From an uncultured Desulfobacterales bacterium (GTDB lineage: Bacteria > Desulfobacterota > Desulfobacteria > Desulfobacterales > G020354645), in contig CAMYNZ010000074.1 of NCBI GenBank assembly GCA_947259865.1, forward strand, positions 1 through 18,446: a stretch of DNA of 18,446 nt. The letters run 5' to 3'. A program made the position numbers and the translations under genes. The notes beneath the pieces are model-generated. The model was not told where the DNA came from. It ran no database searches and worked only from the letters and a program-made list of their open reading frames with translations. This document shows, piece by piece, positions 1 to 6,741 of the stretch. How positions within the stretch are numbered: position 1 is the first letter of the stretch; each line of letters begins with the position of its first letter.

Positions 1-500
1 ATTTGCAAGGCAAACCTGCCGCATATAAGATTTTTGCCTGGGATAAGGTTACGATTACCATCCAAAACGTATGTCCCACAATGGATAATAAAATTCAAAG
101 CGATCTCCAACCGTTGATTCTTGAAGCCAGCCGATTGAAGGACGAGGCGACTTCAATTGAAGATGAGGCCGAGCAACAGGCTCCGGAACCTGTGCCGCAA
201 GACGCCCCGACGTCCGAACCCGGACCATCCGATGCCATGAGTTCCATAAAGCAGAAGCTAGAAAAGGAAATGGGTCCCCGTCATGGGCTGGTGGACATCT
301 ACATGGACAACTCCTGGAACGGGCTGATAGAACAATTTGCGGGCGTGGGTGCCGTCTTCGGGGCAGGGGCGTTAAGAGCCGGATACGTTGACCGCGGGGA
401 AACCAGCGATTTCATCGTATTGCCGGACGCTGAAACCACCGTGCTTTCGGTGAATCCGAAATGCCCCAAAGATAAGATTCTCCAGGTGTTGATAAAATAA
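1..500 (+). CDS. DUF4388-type protein, C-terminal part (5' end outside window)
   Basis: The frame is open to the left edge, so only about the last 165 residues are seen. The first residues visible (AAYKIFAWDKVTITI) look like the end of a DUF4388 (PatA-like N-terminal) domain, which usually closes with an alternating hydrophobic stretch after a W. A Glu/Pro-rich linker follows (about residues 45-80 of the visible part), then a C-terminal region with YVDRGETSDFIVLPDAETTV and VNPKCPKDKIL. I have an impression of seeing this C-terminal block in other deltaproteobacterial DUF4388 proteins, but I cannot name it as a domain. The stop is 11 bases before the next start, so the two are probably co-transcribed. 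DUF4388 proteins are generally linked to gliding, pilus or polarity control, and the downstream roadblock and PilB-like genes agree with that. Domain call is moderate; function is inferred. Confidence 0.65.
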   Translation, partial: LQGKPAAYKIFAWDKVTITIQNVCPTMDNKIQSDLQPLILEASRLKDEATSIEDEAEQQAPEPVPQDAPTSEPGPSDAMSSIKQKLEKEMGPRHGLVDIYMDNSWNGLIEQFAGVGAVFGAGALRAGYVDRGETSDFIVLPDAETTVLSVNPKCPKDKILQVLIK

Positions 501-511
501 GGACTGACTGT

Positions 512-859
512 ATGAAGGAATTATTCAAAGATATTCTGAAGATGGAGGGTGTTAAAGGCGTGCTGCTTTTGTCGCTAAAGGGTGATATCGTTTTTAAGGA
601 CTTTTCAACCCGATTGCATGAAAAACTAGAAAGTAGAGACTGGAAACATTTTGTTGATTCATTAAGCGGGATTAGAGAAACAGATCTGGTCTATGAAAAT
701 GCCAGGATCTATATACGTAAAACCGGGTCGGGATACCTTTTAATCCTAATGGATTTTTTTGTGTCGGCGGCCATGGTGCGGCTAAGTTGTGACATTTTAC
801 TACCGGCGTTAAAACCCGTGAAAGGATCCAAAGGGTTTAAACGCCTATTTAAAAAATAA
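512..859 (+). CDS. Roadblock/LC7-like small protein
   Basis: A 115-residue protein. It begins with a short helix and the pattern EGVKGVLLLSLKGDIVF, then a helix with DW..FVDSL, then a second strand pair (DLVYENARIYIRKTGSGYLLIL) and a C-terminal helix (VSAAMVRLSCDILLPAL). This alternation of helix and strand with G-V-x-G-V-L-L..S..G..V matches the roadblock/LC7 fold of MglB-like proteins. Those are homodimeric partners of Ras-like GTPases such as MglA. The C-terminus ends in a basic tail (KGFKRLFKK). The start follows TAAGGACTGACTGT, a weak AAGGA-like site. It sits between a DUF4388-type gene and a PilB-type ATPase, so a role in setting the activity or pole of a pilus/secretion motor is plausible. 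No small GTPase gene is visible here. Family call is by pattern; partner and role are inferred. Confidence 0.6.
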   Translation: MKELFKDILKMEGVKGVLLLSLKGDIVFKDFSTRLHEKLESRDWKHFVDSLSGIRETDLVYENARIYIRKTGSGYLLILMDFFVSAAMVRLSCDILLPALKPVKGSKGFKRLFKK

Positions 860-874
860 AAAAATCAGAATCCC

Positions 875-911
875 ACAGGACTGATAACCCAGTGCCTGTC
901 TGTATTCTTTT
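875..911 (+). terminator. Bulged hairpin plus T-rich tail before pilB-like gene
   Basis: ACAGGACTG (875-883) pairs with CAGT-G-CCTGT (890-899), giving nine pairs with one bulged G around a six-base loop ATAACC. The sequence after it is T-rich (CTGTATTCTTTT). It lies 15 bases after the roadblock stop and about 24 bases before the ATPase start. It could be a weak or partial terminator, an attenuator, or only a processing site between co-transcribed genes. The T run is interrupted, so confidence is low. Confidence 0.35.
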
Positions 912-934
912 CAGCCGTAAAGGATTATTCAATT

Positions 935-3337
935 ATGAAAGGTGGTCAAACAAAAATGAAAGCAGATTTAGACACCAGGATGAATGAGGCAGAGGTCTGC
1001 CGTTCCATGGGGTTGTATGATGAGTCGATTAGTATTTATGAGCAGCTTCTCTCATCAATTCCCAAAAAAGATGCCAAAACGTCCGATACGATCAGAGAAA
1101 AAATTGACGCAGTTAAGCAAGAAATGAACAATCGGACCCAAAAAGTCGGCAGTCAGGTTACGGCAGCAGACATATCAATGCTCAAGAAAAAATTGTCCAG
1201 CCAGGAAAGTGGTCGCGATATTCTCAGTGGACAAGCTCTTCTGGACAGCGCTGCCAGCTTCAAAGAATTGGGACTTTATGTTGAATCCATTAATGAGTAT
1301 GAAAAATTAATTTTCCAGGGGTTTCCGCCGGAGAAGATCGTTGCCGATTTTACCGAAAGCCTGCTGAAGATTAAATCGCCCGCCAAGGTTCTCGGGTATG
1401 TCACTAATTTGACCGATGATCAGCGGCTGGAAAAAGAAGCCAGGGCCCGGGTCAAGTATTATTTCGGCCAGGAAATGGAAAAAAGAGACCATAAGGAGCC
1501 GGCCCTGGAGCTGTATAAATCCGCGCAGCAAATAAATCCGGCCGATACTGAAATCAAGAAAAGTTTCAGTTCGCTTACGGCAAGTTTTGCCTCGGGTTCA
1601 AAATATGATTATCTCCTAAAGCAGAACAAGGTTACAAAAGATCAGCTTCAGAAGGCATTTGCACTTTCCAGGAAAATGAAAAAAAGCGTAGAATTTGTCC
1701 TGACGGGTCAATACGGCCTGAGCAAAAAGGACATCGGCAAATCCTTTGGCCTATATTACGGCTGTCCTTTCCGCGAATACGATCCGGCGGTGCCGACTCC
1801 CATGGAGTTGCTGGGTAATCTAAAAGAGGCATTTTTGATGAACGAAGGTTGGGTCCCGCTCAGCTGGGATAAGAATGCGGTCGAAGTTCTGGTGGACGAT
1901 CCCCGTGATCTGAATAAAACGGATAATATCAAAGCCTTGTTAAACACACCCAAGATTAATTTCTCCGTGGCCATAAAGGAGGATATTGCAGAATTCATCA
2001 AACAGTTTTATTCCGAGGAACAGGCCCTAGCTGAGGCAGAGTCCGGCGAAAACGGTGTCGATGATTACGACCTGATTCCGGATGTTTCCTTTGAGGAAGA
2101 CGATGACGATGAGGAAATAGAGGAAATTGATGAGAGTTCCAGCAAGGTCGTTAAACTGGTTGATCAATGTATTATCGCTGCCTATCGAAAGGGGGCATCC
2201 GATATCCATGTCGAGCCATCGCCAATTACCAAAGCCACAACCATCCGGTTTCGTATGGACGGTGTCTGTCAGGATTACCTCAAGGCGCCCAATTCAATGG
2301 CCCGGGCTATTCTTTCGCGAATCAAAATCATGGCCCAGCTTGATATTGCTGAACGGCGCCTGCCCCAGGACGGCAAGATAAAATTTAAACGCAAGGGGAT
2401 ACCATCCTTTGAACTTCGGGTCGCCTCATTGCCGACTGCCGGCGGTTTCGAGGATGTTGTGATGAGGATTCTGGCCAAGGCCGGGGCCATGCAACTAGGG
2501 GACATGGGGTTGACGGATAGAAACCTTGATGTTTTGCAAAACGCTATTACAAAACCCTATGGTCTCCTATTGTGCGTTGGGCCGACTGGATCCGGCAAAA
2601 CCACCACCCTTCACTCCGCTCTGGCCCATATAAACAAACCGGGTGTCAAGATTTGGACTGCCGAAGACCCGGTTGAAATCACCCAGGCCGGTTTAAGGCA
2701 GGTGGAGGTCAAACCCAGAATCGGGCTTGATTTTGCAAGGGTCATGCGTGCTTTTTTGAGGGCGGATCCGGACATCATTATGATCGGTGAAATGCGGGAT
2801 GAGGAAACTGCTTCCATTGGTATTGAAGCGTCACTTACCGGTCACCTGGTCCTTTCCACCCTGCACACCAACAGTGCGCCCGAAACCATAACCCGTTTGC
2901 TTGACATGGGTCTTAATCCGCTGAATTTTTCGGATGCCTTTTTGGCCGTGCTGGCCCAGCGATTGGTTAGAAAACTATGCGATGATTGTGCTAAAGAATA
3001 CAATCCCTCCCGGGAAGAATTCGAAGAGATGGTCTCGGATTACGGCAAAAAAATGTTCGAGAAAACCGGGATAAAATATTCTTCAAAAGTTGGCCTGAAA
3101 CGACCGGGTGCCTGCGCCAGTTGTTCCAGCACCGGTTACCGGGGCCGCATGGGTATCCACGAACTCATGGAGGGCACCCCGGAGATAAAAAGAATGATTA
3201 AAAAGGCCACCCCTACCGAAATTCTTTTCAAACAGGCGATTAAAGAAGGTATGACAACGTTGAAGCAGGACGGTCTTCAGAAGGCTTTGCAGGGGCAAAC
3301 CGATTTCACCGAGGTTCGCCGGGTGTGTATCTCTTAG
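935..3337 (+). CDS. PilB/GspE/PulE-type secretion ATPase with N-terminal TPR and MshEN-like region
   Basis: An 800-residue protein. Residues about 15-110 contain TPR-like helices (GLYDESISIYEQLL; a second copy, GLYVESINEYEKLI, near residue 115). Residues about 225-370 resemble the MshEN/GspE N-terminal domain. A very acidic stretch (FEEDDDDEEIEEIDE) is at about 386-403. The ATPase follows: Walker A GPTGSGKTT at 549-557, Asp box TAEDPVE, Walker B-type DPDIIMIGEMRDEET, His box TGHLVLSTLHTNSA, and the zinc-binding cysteines C682, C685, C727 and C730. This set defines a hexameric assembly motor of type IV pili or type II secretion in the cytoplasm. Known PilB/GspE proteins are about 500-570 residues; the excess here is the TPR extension. 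The start at 935 has AAAGGA ten bases upstream, but ATG 956 also has a good site (AAGGTGG), so the start may be 21 bases later. No other pilus gene is in the window, so substrate is unknown. Confidence 0.92.
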   Translation: MKGGQTKMKADLDTRMNEAEVCRSMGLYDESISIYEQLLSSIPKKDAKTSDTIREKIDAVKQEMNNRTQKVGSQVTAADISMLKKKLSSQESGRDILSGQALLDSAASFKELGLYVESINEYEKLIFQGFPPEKIVADFTESLLKIKSPAKVLGYVTNLTDDQRLEKEARARVKYYFGQEMEKRDHKEPALELYKSAQQINPADTEIKKSFSSLTASFASGSKYDYLLKQNKVTKDQLQKAFALSRKMKKSVEFVLTGQYGLSKKDIGKSFGLYYGCPFREYDPAVPTPMELLGNLKEAFLMNEGWVPLSWDKNAVEVLVDDPRDLNKTDNIKALLNTPKINFSVAIKEDIAEFIKQFYSEEQALAEAESGENGVDDYDLIPDVSFEEDDDDEEIEEIDESSSKVVKLVDQCIIAAYRKGASDIHVEPSPITKATTIRFRMDGVCQDYLKAPNSMARAILSRIKIMAQLDIAERRLPQDGKIKFKRKGIPSFELRVASLPTAGGFEDVVMRILAKAGAMQLGDMGLTDRNLDVLQNAITKPYGLLLCVGPTGSGKTTTLHSALAHINKPGVKIWTAEDPVEITQAGLRQVEVKPRIGLDFARVMRAFLRADPDIIMIGEMRDEETASIGIEASLTGHLVLSTLHTNSAPETITRLLDMGLNPLNFSDAFLAVLAQRLVRKLCDDCAKEYNPSREEFEEMVSDYGKKMFEKTGIKYSSKVGLKRPGACASCSSTGYRGRMGIHELMEGTPEIKRMIKKATPTEILFKQAIKEGMTTLKQDGLQKALQGQTDFTEVRRVCIS

Positions 3338-3402
3338 AAGTTTTATTTTCCAATTAAACCATTTGAAGGATCACGCCTGCGTGTGACCGGACCGGCGGGT
3401 TC

Positions 3403-4164
3403 ATGGAAATAGGTTCTACGCAATGGAAAAATATCATTCGACAGGGGGCCCAAGCACTGGGTGTGGATGTCAGCCCTGAACAGGCTGACGGGTTTAGCAC
3501 CCATGCCAGAGAACTGATCAAATGGAACCAAAAGGTTAACCTAACCGCCATTGCCGATCCGTTCGAAATTGCCGTCAAACATTTTGTCGATTCGATCGCC
3601 GCTGCCGTCCTGATCCCTCCCAGCATCTCAATACTCGATATCGGCTCCGGCGGCGGATTTCCGGGTGTCCCCCTAAAGACGTTGATTCCAACCCTGACGG
3701 TAATGCTTGTTGACGCATCCCGTAAAAAGATCAGTTTTTTAAAACATGTGTGCAGAACGCTGCAACTGGAAAAAATAGATGCGCGCCACATCAGGGGGGA
3801 GGACATCATAATCGCGCCCGGATTTCAAGAAACCCGGGTTGGATTCCAAAAGGCGCCTCTTGACCGCAGCATGCCTGTTTGGCATAAACCTTTTGATGTC
3901 GTTATCAGTCGTGCATCTACCTCCCTGACTAATTTTATCTTGATGGCATTGCCCGTGCTGGCAAGTGACGGTGTGATTGTGGCAATGCGTGGGAAGGTCA
4001 CAGACTCAGAGCTCGAATCCCTGCGCGAGTGTCTGGCAAACGATCCGATCGCATCATCGATGGGTAGTCCTGACGCAGCGATCGCCGTAAATAAGTACAC
4101 ACTTCCCTTTATTGAGGCGCAAAGATCCCTGGTATCGATCCGTAGAAAATCTCCATCCCAATAG
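3403..4164 (+). CDS. rsmG: 16S rRNA (guanine527-N7)-methyltransferase RsmG
   Basis: A 253-residue Rossmann-fold methyltransferase. RsmG hallmarks are visible: ELIKWNQKVNLTAI near residue 42, KHFVDSI near 64, and the S-adenosylmethionine loop ILDIGSGGGFPGVPLK at about 77-92, followed by VDASRKKISFLKHV. The later FDVVISRAS motif matches the family's FDVVTSRA block. The enzyme methylates N7 of G527 in 16S rRNA, using S-adenosylmethionine. Usual length is about 205-240; the extra length here is mainly an insertion of about 25 residues (APGFQETRVGFQ...WHK, roughly 143-167) before FDVV. The ATG has no clear ribosome binding site, and the next ATG at 3423 is out of frame. It starts 65 bases after the ATPase stop on the same strand, so read-through from that gene is possible. 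In many genomes rsmG neighbours mnmG or parA; those are absent here. Confidence 0.9.
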   Translation: MEIGSTQWKNIIRQGAQALGVDVSPEQADGFSTHARELIKWNQKVNLTAIADPFEIAVKHFVDSIAAAVLIPPSISILDIGSGGGFPGVPLKTLIPTLTVMLVDASRKKISFLKHVCRTLQLEKIDARHIRGEDIIIAPGFQETRVGFQKAPLDRSMPVWHKPFDVVISRASTSLTNFILMALPVLASDGVIVAMRGKVTDSELESLRECLANDPIASSMGSPDAAIAVNKYTLPFIEAQRSLVSIRRKSPSQ

Positions 4165-4415
4165 TCGTCCTAAGAGGATTCTCAAAAGGATATTTTATTT
4201 CGCTGGTGTCCAAAATAACTATAGAAAGGTATGATAGAAAGGTGAATTTACATATTATGGTAAAGATGCCGGAAGAATGGAATTTTGGAATACGGGAATG
4301 ATACTATAGTTTTATAACCCATTTTTCCATCGTTCCAGGTTCCAGAGGCGCTTGTGTATTAGTTATGTTATTTAAGCCCACCTGGAATATGGCTTTTGGG
4401 CAGATGTGATTCCGA
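4165..4415. other. Intergenic gap between convergent rsmG and FHA gene
   Basis: About 250 AT-leaning bases between two convergent stops. I see no gene. It contains a tandem direct repeat ATAGAAAGGT at 4221-4230 and 4234-4243, separated by ATG. A weak inverted pairing GGAATGAT (near 4290) with ATCGTTCC (near 4330) allows one G-T pair. Neither looks like a strong intrinsic terminator. Confidence 0.5.
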
Positions 4416-4814
4416 TTATTTTTTGGGTTTTACTTTTTTTTGTTTTTGCAGCATTTGTTTATGTTTTTCGGTGGTAAGCATCATGGTGTCATTGATCATA
4501 TCCTGTTGTGAACTTTCGACCGTTTTTCTTTCAAGAATAGCCTGCAGGGTATGCTTTCCAATGGTTATGATATCATTGTTTGTGAGTTTTTCTTTGGTAA
4601 TCTTTTTTTCGTTGAGATAGGTACCATTGGTGCTTTTCATATCCTCAACAAAATATTTACCCTGGTGTTTCACGATCCTGGCATGTTGTTTTGACACACT
4701 CAAATTATCGATCTGAATATCATTTTTTACATTGCGCCCAATGGTGATAACCTCCTTATCGGTTTCAATGGTCTTGAGCACGGCATTGTTGAATTTCAAT
4801 TCGATTGTCAACAT
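4416..4814 (-). CDS. FHA-domain protein
   Basis: A 132-residue cytoplasmic protein made of one forkhead-associated domain and a lysine-rich tail. The phosphothreonine-binding signature is complete: G26-R27, S41..H44 (SVSKQHARI), and S61-T62-N63-G64-T65-Y66-L67-N68. FHA domains bind phosphothreonine peptides and link to Ser/Thr kinases or type VI secretion. The tail (about 98-132) has two MxxTxxKHK-like helices and ends KKVKPKK. The start is fixed by a near-perfect Shine-Dalgarno (GAGGAGGT on the minus strand, 4820-4827) five bases from ATG. No kinase or phosphatase of the PP2C type is visible, so the phosphoprotein partner is unknown. It is the last gene of a minus-strand group, but about 200 bases with its own promoter candidate separate it from the phosphoesterase, so it is probably its own unit. 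Confidence 0.92.
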   Translation of the reverse strand: MLTIELKFNNAVLKTIETDKEVITIGRNVKNDIQIDNLSVSKQHARIVKHQGKYFVEDMKSTNGTYLNEKKITKEKLTNNDIITIGKHTLQAILERKTVESSQQDMINDTMMLTTEKHKQMLQKQKKVKPKK

Positions 4815-4872
4815 GGGTTACCTCCTCAAAAGTTCATTAAGGCCGGATCCAATATCAGAAAAGGTTGCACAC

Positions 4873-4881
4873 ATTATAACA
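4873..4881 (-). promoter_or_regulatory. Extended -10 promoter candidate for the FHA gene
   Basis: On the minus strand the sequence reads TGTTATAAT, a perfect extended -10 (TGnTATAAT). It lies about 58 bases upstream of the FHA ATG, predicting a leader of roughly 50 bases. The -35 at 17 bases is poor (TGAATT), which is normal for extended -10 promoters. Confidence 0.5.
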
Positions 4882-4969
4882 CAGTTCGATTTAAGAATTC
4901 ACCAATAAAATTGGCATGAAACCCGTTTATGGGTCTTGGCCACAATACCCGGTCCGCCTTAATACGATG

Positions 4970-4997
4970 CGGCCAACGGCGCCGACCGGTCTGGCCG
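4970..4997 (-). other. GC-rich inverted repeat downstream of the phosphoesterase gene
   Basis: CGGCCA (4970-4975) and TGGCCG (4992-4997) form a six-pair stem. A second small stem, GGGCA/TGCCC with a four-base loop (5012-5025), overlaps the phosphoesterase stop. Neither is followed by a T run in the minus-strand direction. They may slow decay or termination at the end of this transcript. Weak evidence. Confidence 0.25.
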
Positions 4998-5017
4998 AAA
5001 TCTTGCGGCGGCGGGCA

Positions 5018-5509
5018 TCATTGCCCAACTTCAACCAAACGGGCTGACAAGCGTTTACCCTTTATCTGGATTAAAGCAACCGTGGCCGGACGTGTAACAC
5101 CCGGATAAGAAACACTGCCCGGATTTATATAAAGCACACCATTTTGCTCCTTGATCGATGTCCGGTGAGTGTGCCCGCTGATAACAACCTTAAATCCGCC
5201 GGCCCGGGGATCCAGGTCCAGTTGGCACAGGTCGTGTAGAACATACAGCAAGACCTGACCAACCTTTACTACGCGGGTGTCGGGCAGACCATTTGTCCAT
5301 GAACCGCCGTCCATATTACCTCGAACTGCAATAACCGGAGCGGTACGTTGCAATAGTTCAAGTATTTCCGGAGCCCCTATGTCTCCGGCATGAATGATTA
5401 AATCGACACCTTTAAGGATGTCGAGTGGGGCTTGATTTAAGCGACCGTGAGTGTCCGAAATGATGCCGATCAGAAAATCTTTTGGGTCTAGAGATGATTG
5501 CGTTGTCAT
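5018..5509 (-). CDS. YfcE/MJ0936-type metallophosphoesterase
   Basis: A calcineurin-like phosphoesterase of about 163 residues. The dinuclear-metal ligands are all visible, counted from the ATG at 5509: D19-x-H21 (SDTHG), G42-D43 (HAGD), G64-N65 (RGNMD), H92 (LHD), and H113-x-H115 (SGHTH). Family members of this size hydrolyse phosphodiesters in vitro, usually with Mn or Ni; natural substrates are mostly unknown. H92 is followed by D rather than the common G-H, a small deviation. A TTG at 5551 would add 14 residues (MSPGSFFTLSRDPK), but it has no properly spaced ribosome binding site, and the family normally starts just before the first strand, so I prefer the ATG. That ATG also lacks a clear Shine-Dalgarno. 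The gene follows the cyclic-nucleotide-binding gene by about 75 bases on the same strand, so they may be co-transcribed. Confidence 0.88.
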   Translation of the reverse strand: MTTQSSLDPKDFLIGIISDTHGRLNQAPLDILKGVDLIIHAGDIGAPEILELLQRTAPVIAVRGNMDGGSWTNGLPDTRVVKVGQVLLYVLHDLCQLDLDPRAGGFKVVISGHTHRTSIKEQNGVLYINPGSVSYPGVTRPATVALIQIKGKRLSARLVEVGQ

Positions 5510-5584
5510 TTTCGGATCGCGTGACAATGTGAAAAAGGAGCCGGGCGACAACCTGTCACGGTATGGATCGGGTGACGGGTCAAT

Positions 5585-6043
5585 TTATTTCAAAGTATAG
5601 CTTCTAGCATATCTTGATATTTTGCTCAGCGATTCATTCATAGCATCCAGTCGATTTATAAGTAGTTCAATCAAATAGCCTTTTATTTTATCTTTAATTT
5701 CCGGCTGAACCTTTCTGAAAAAATCATCATCCATTTTCATTACCAGAACGTTTTCATTTGCCACCACATTGGTAAATCGTGGTTTTTTTGTCAAAAAGGA
5801 CATTTCGCCAAATACGGCGCCCGCAGAGAGTTTGGTTAGGGGCGCGTTTTCTCCCGTCTTAGTGATGCATATGGTTCCCTTGATCAAGAGGTACAGTGAG
5901 CTGAAAGCATCACCTTCCTGTATGATAATCTCATCTTGTTTGAAACCAAGAAGCGCATGTTCCATTGAAACGAATTCTTTTTTCTCCTTATCAGAGAAAA
6001 ATTTAAACATCGGCATATCGTCGATCAATTCATATAGCCCCAT
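5585..6043 (-). CDS. Stand-alone cyclic nucleotide-binding domain protein
   Basis: A 152-residue protein consisting of one CNMP-binding beta-roll. Visible are the first strand pair (KQDEIIIQEGDAFSSLYLLIKGTICI, residues 35-60) and the phosphate-binding cassette F78-G79-E80-M81-S82-F83-L84..P88-R89. The Glu and Arg that bind the ribose and cyclic phosphate are kept, so it is likely able to bind cAMP or cGMP. A C-terminal helix follows (about 112-140). There is no helix-turn-helix after it, which sets it apart from CRP/FNR regulators, and there is no kinase, channel or membrane segment. The start has a good site (AGAAAGGAAA) about five bases upstream. Its partner is unknown; the phosphoesterase immediately downstream is a candidate. 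Family sure, role not. Confidence 0.88.
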   Translation of the reverse strand: MGLYELIDDMPMFKFFSDKEKKEFVSMEHALLGFKQDEIIIQEGDAFSSLYLLIKGTICITKTGENAPLTKLSAGAVFGEMSFLTKKPRFTNVVANENVLVMKMDDDFFRKVQPEIKDKIKGYLIELLINRLDAMNESLSKISRYARSYTLK

Positions 6044-6059
6044 ATTATTTCCTTTCTGA

Positions 6060-6074
6060 TTTCATAATATGAAA
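6060..6074. promoter_or_regulatory. Perfect inverted repeat TTTCATA-A-TATGAAA upstream of the cNMP-binding gene
   Basis: Two seven-base arms around one central A, ending 17 bases before the ATG of the minus-strand cyclic-nucleotide-binding gene and just outside its ribosome binding site. Size and symmetry fit a dimeric repressor site, or a leader hairpin too short to fold well. It does not match the CRP consensus. Regulator unknown. Confidence 0.35.
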
Positions 6075-6364
6075 CGAGAAACATGATGGGAGCCAATACC
6101 TATAAACGAAGCATTTCTTTATCTTACGCAAGGGCATATTTCATATATAAAATAACAGATCAAATAATTTAAAACAAATAAAAAGTAATGTTTAACCGGG
6201 TTGCAGGAAGTATCACCCTAAATGAGCGTAAACAAAATGGAGAATTTATATAAAAAACCTAATTTATTGTGTTCGTTAAGCGATATGTAGACTGTTTATA
6301 ACTCTTGCATCAGTGAAATTTAAATTATCAAAAAACCACTCCGTTTTGTTTACCCTGCGGGAAA

Positions 6365-6556
6365 GCCACGCCAGAGGCGGGCAAGCCGATGTTTATCCGC
6401 CAGAGATCTTTGGCGGATTAATCCGCCAACGTACTATGGCGGAACACCCCATCTTCAGCGCTTGTCAGCCTCTGGCTGGTTGCCAATGGCTCGCAGTAGT
6501 TTACTACGACTTCGCCCTTGCACGCCTTGAATCTGGCGGGTATTGAATACCAGATC
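6365..6556. repeat. Palindrome-rich element, possible dispersed repeat
   Basis: This lies in the 698-base gap 6044-6741, which holds no gene I can support; 6075-6330 is AT-rich and otherwise featureless. The element has nested symmetry. GCCAGAGGC (6370-6378) is the inverse of GCCTCTGGC (6468-6476). ATCCGCCA/TGGCGGAT forms an eight-pair hairpin (6395-6418). TCCGCCA/TGGCGGA forms another (6422-6443). The middle arms also form a perfect 18-base palindrome (6411-6428). GTAGT-TT-ACTAC is at 6496-6507, and ATCTGG...CCAGAT encloses GGTATT-G-AATACC (6531-6555). It is more GC-rich than its flanks. A frame of 77 codons (GTG at 6313 to stop 6546) runs through it without a ribosome binding site. This style fits a MITE-like or REP-like dispersed repeat or a structured RNA. 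No second copy is in the window. Confidence 0.5.
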
Positions 6557-6607
6557 AATCAAAAGGTTAACTACTGGAAATGATTAAATAAAAATACTTA
6601 TTTATCC

Positions 6608-6636
6608 TTGACTTTCAAAGCCTACTAGTGTAAATT
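6608..6636 (+). promoter_or_regulatory. Sigma70-type promoter for the 1026-residue repeat protein
   Basis: TTGACT (6608-6613, five of six to consensus), a 17-base spacer, then TAAATT (6631-6636, four of six). The predicted start near 6643 leaves a leader of about 100 bases before ATG 6742. It lies just after the palindromic element, with an AT-rich stretch directly upstream. Confidence 0.55.
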
Positions 6637-6741
6637 TCACATATTGCATGGGTTATCGGCACAACCGGGAAATTATACCTTGCCGGCGAGAGTGATTCCC
6701 GCAACAACATTAAACTTAACCAAAACCGGGATTGGTAAACG

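Noticed and set aside
3354..3809. Minus-strand frame of 151 codons opposite rsmG
   Set aside because: Fully antisense to a well-supported gene; no family features and no ribosome site.
4221..4243. Two copies of ATAGAAAGGT as a possible CRISPR or iteron start
   Set aside because: Only two ten-base copies three bases apart; no further units, no spacer pattern.
6313..6546. Frame of 77 codons in the gap before the large repeat gene
   Set aside because: GTG start without a Shine-Dalgarno; most of it lies inside the palindromic element, which explains the open frame.
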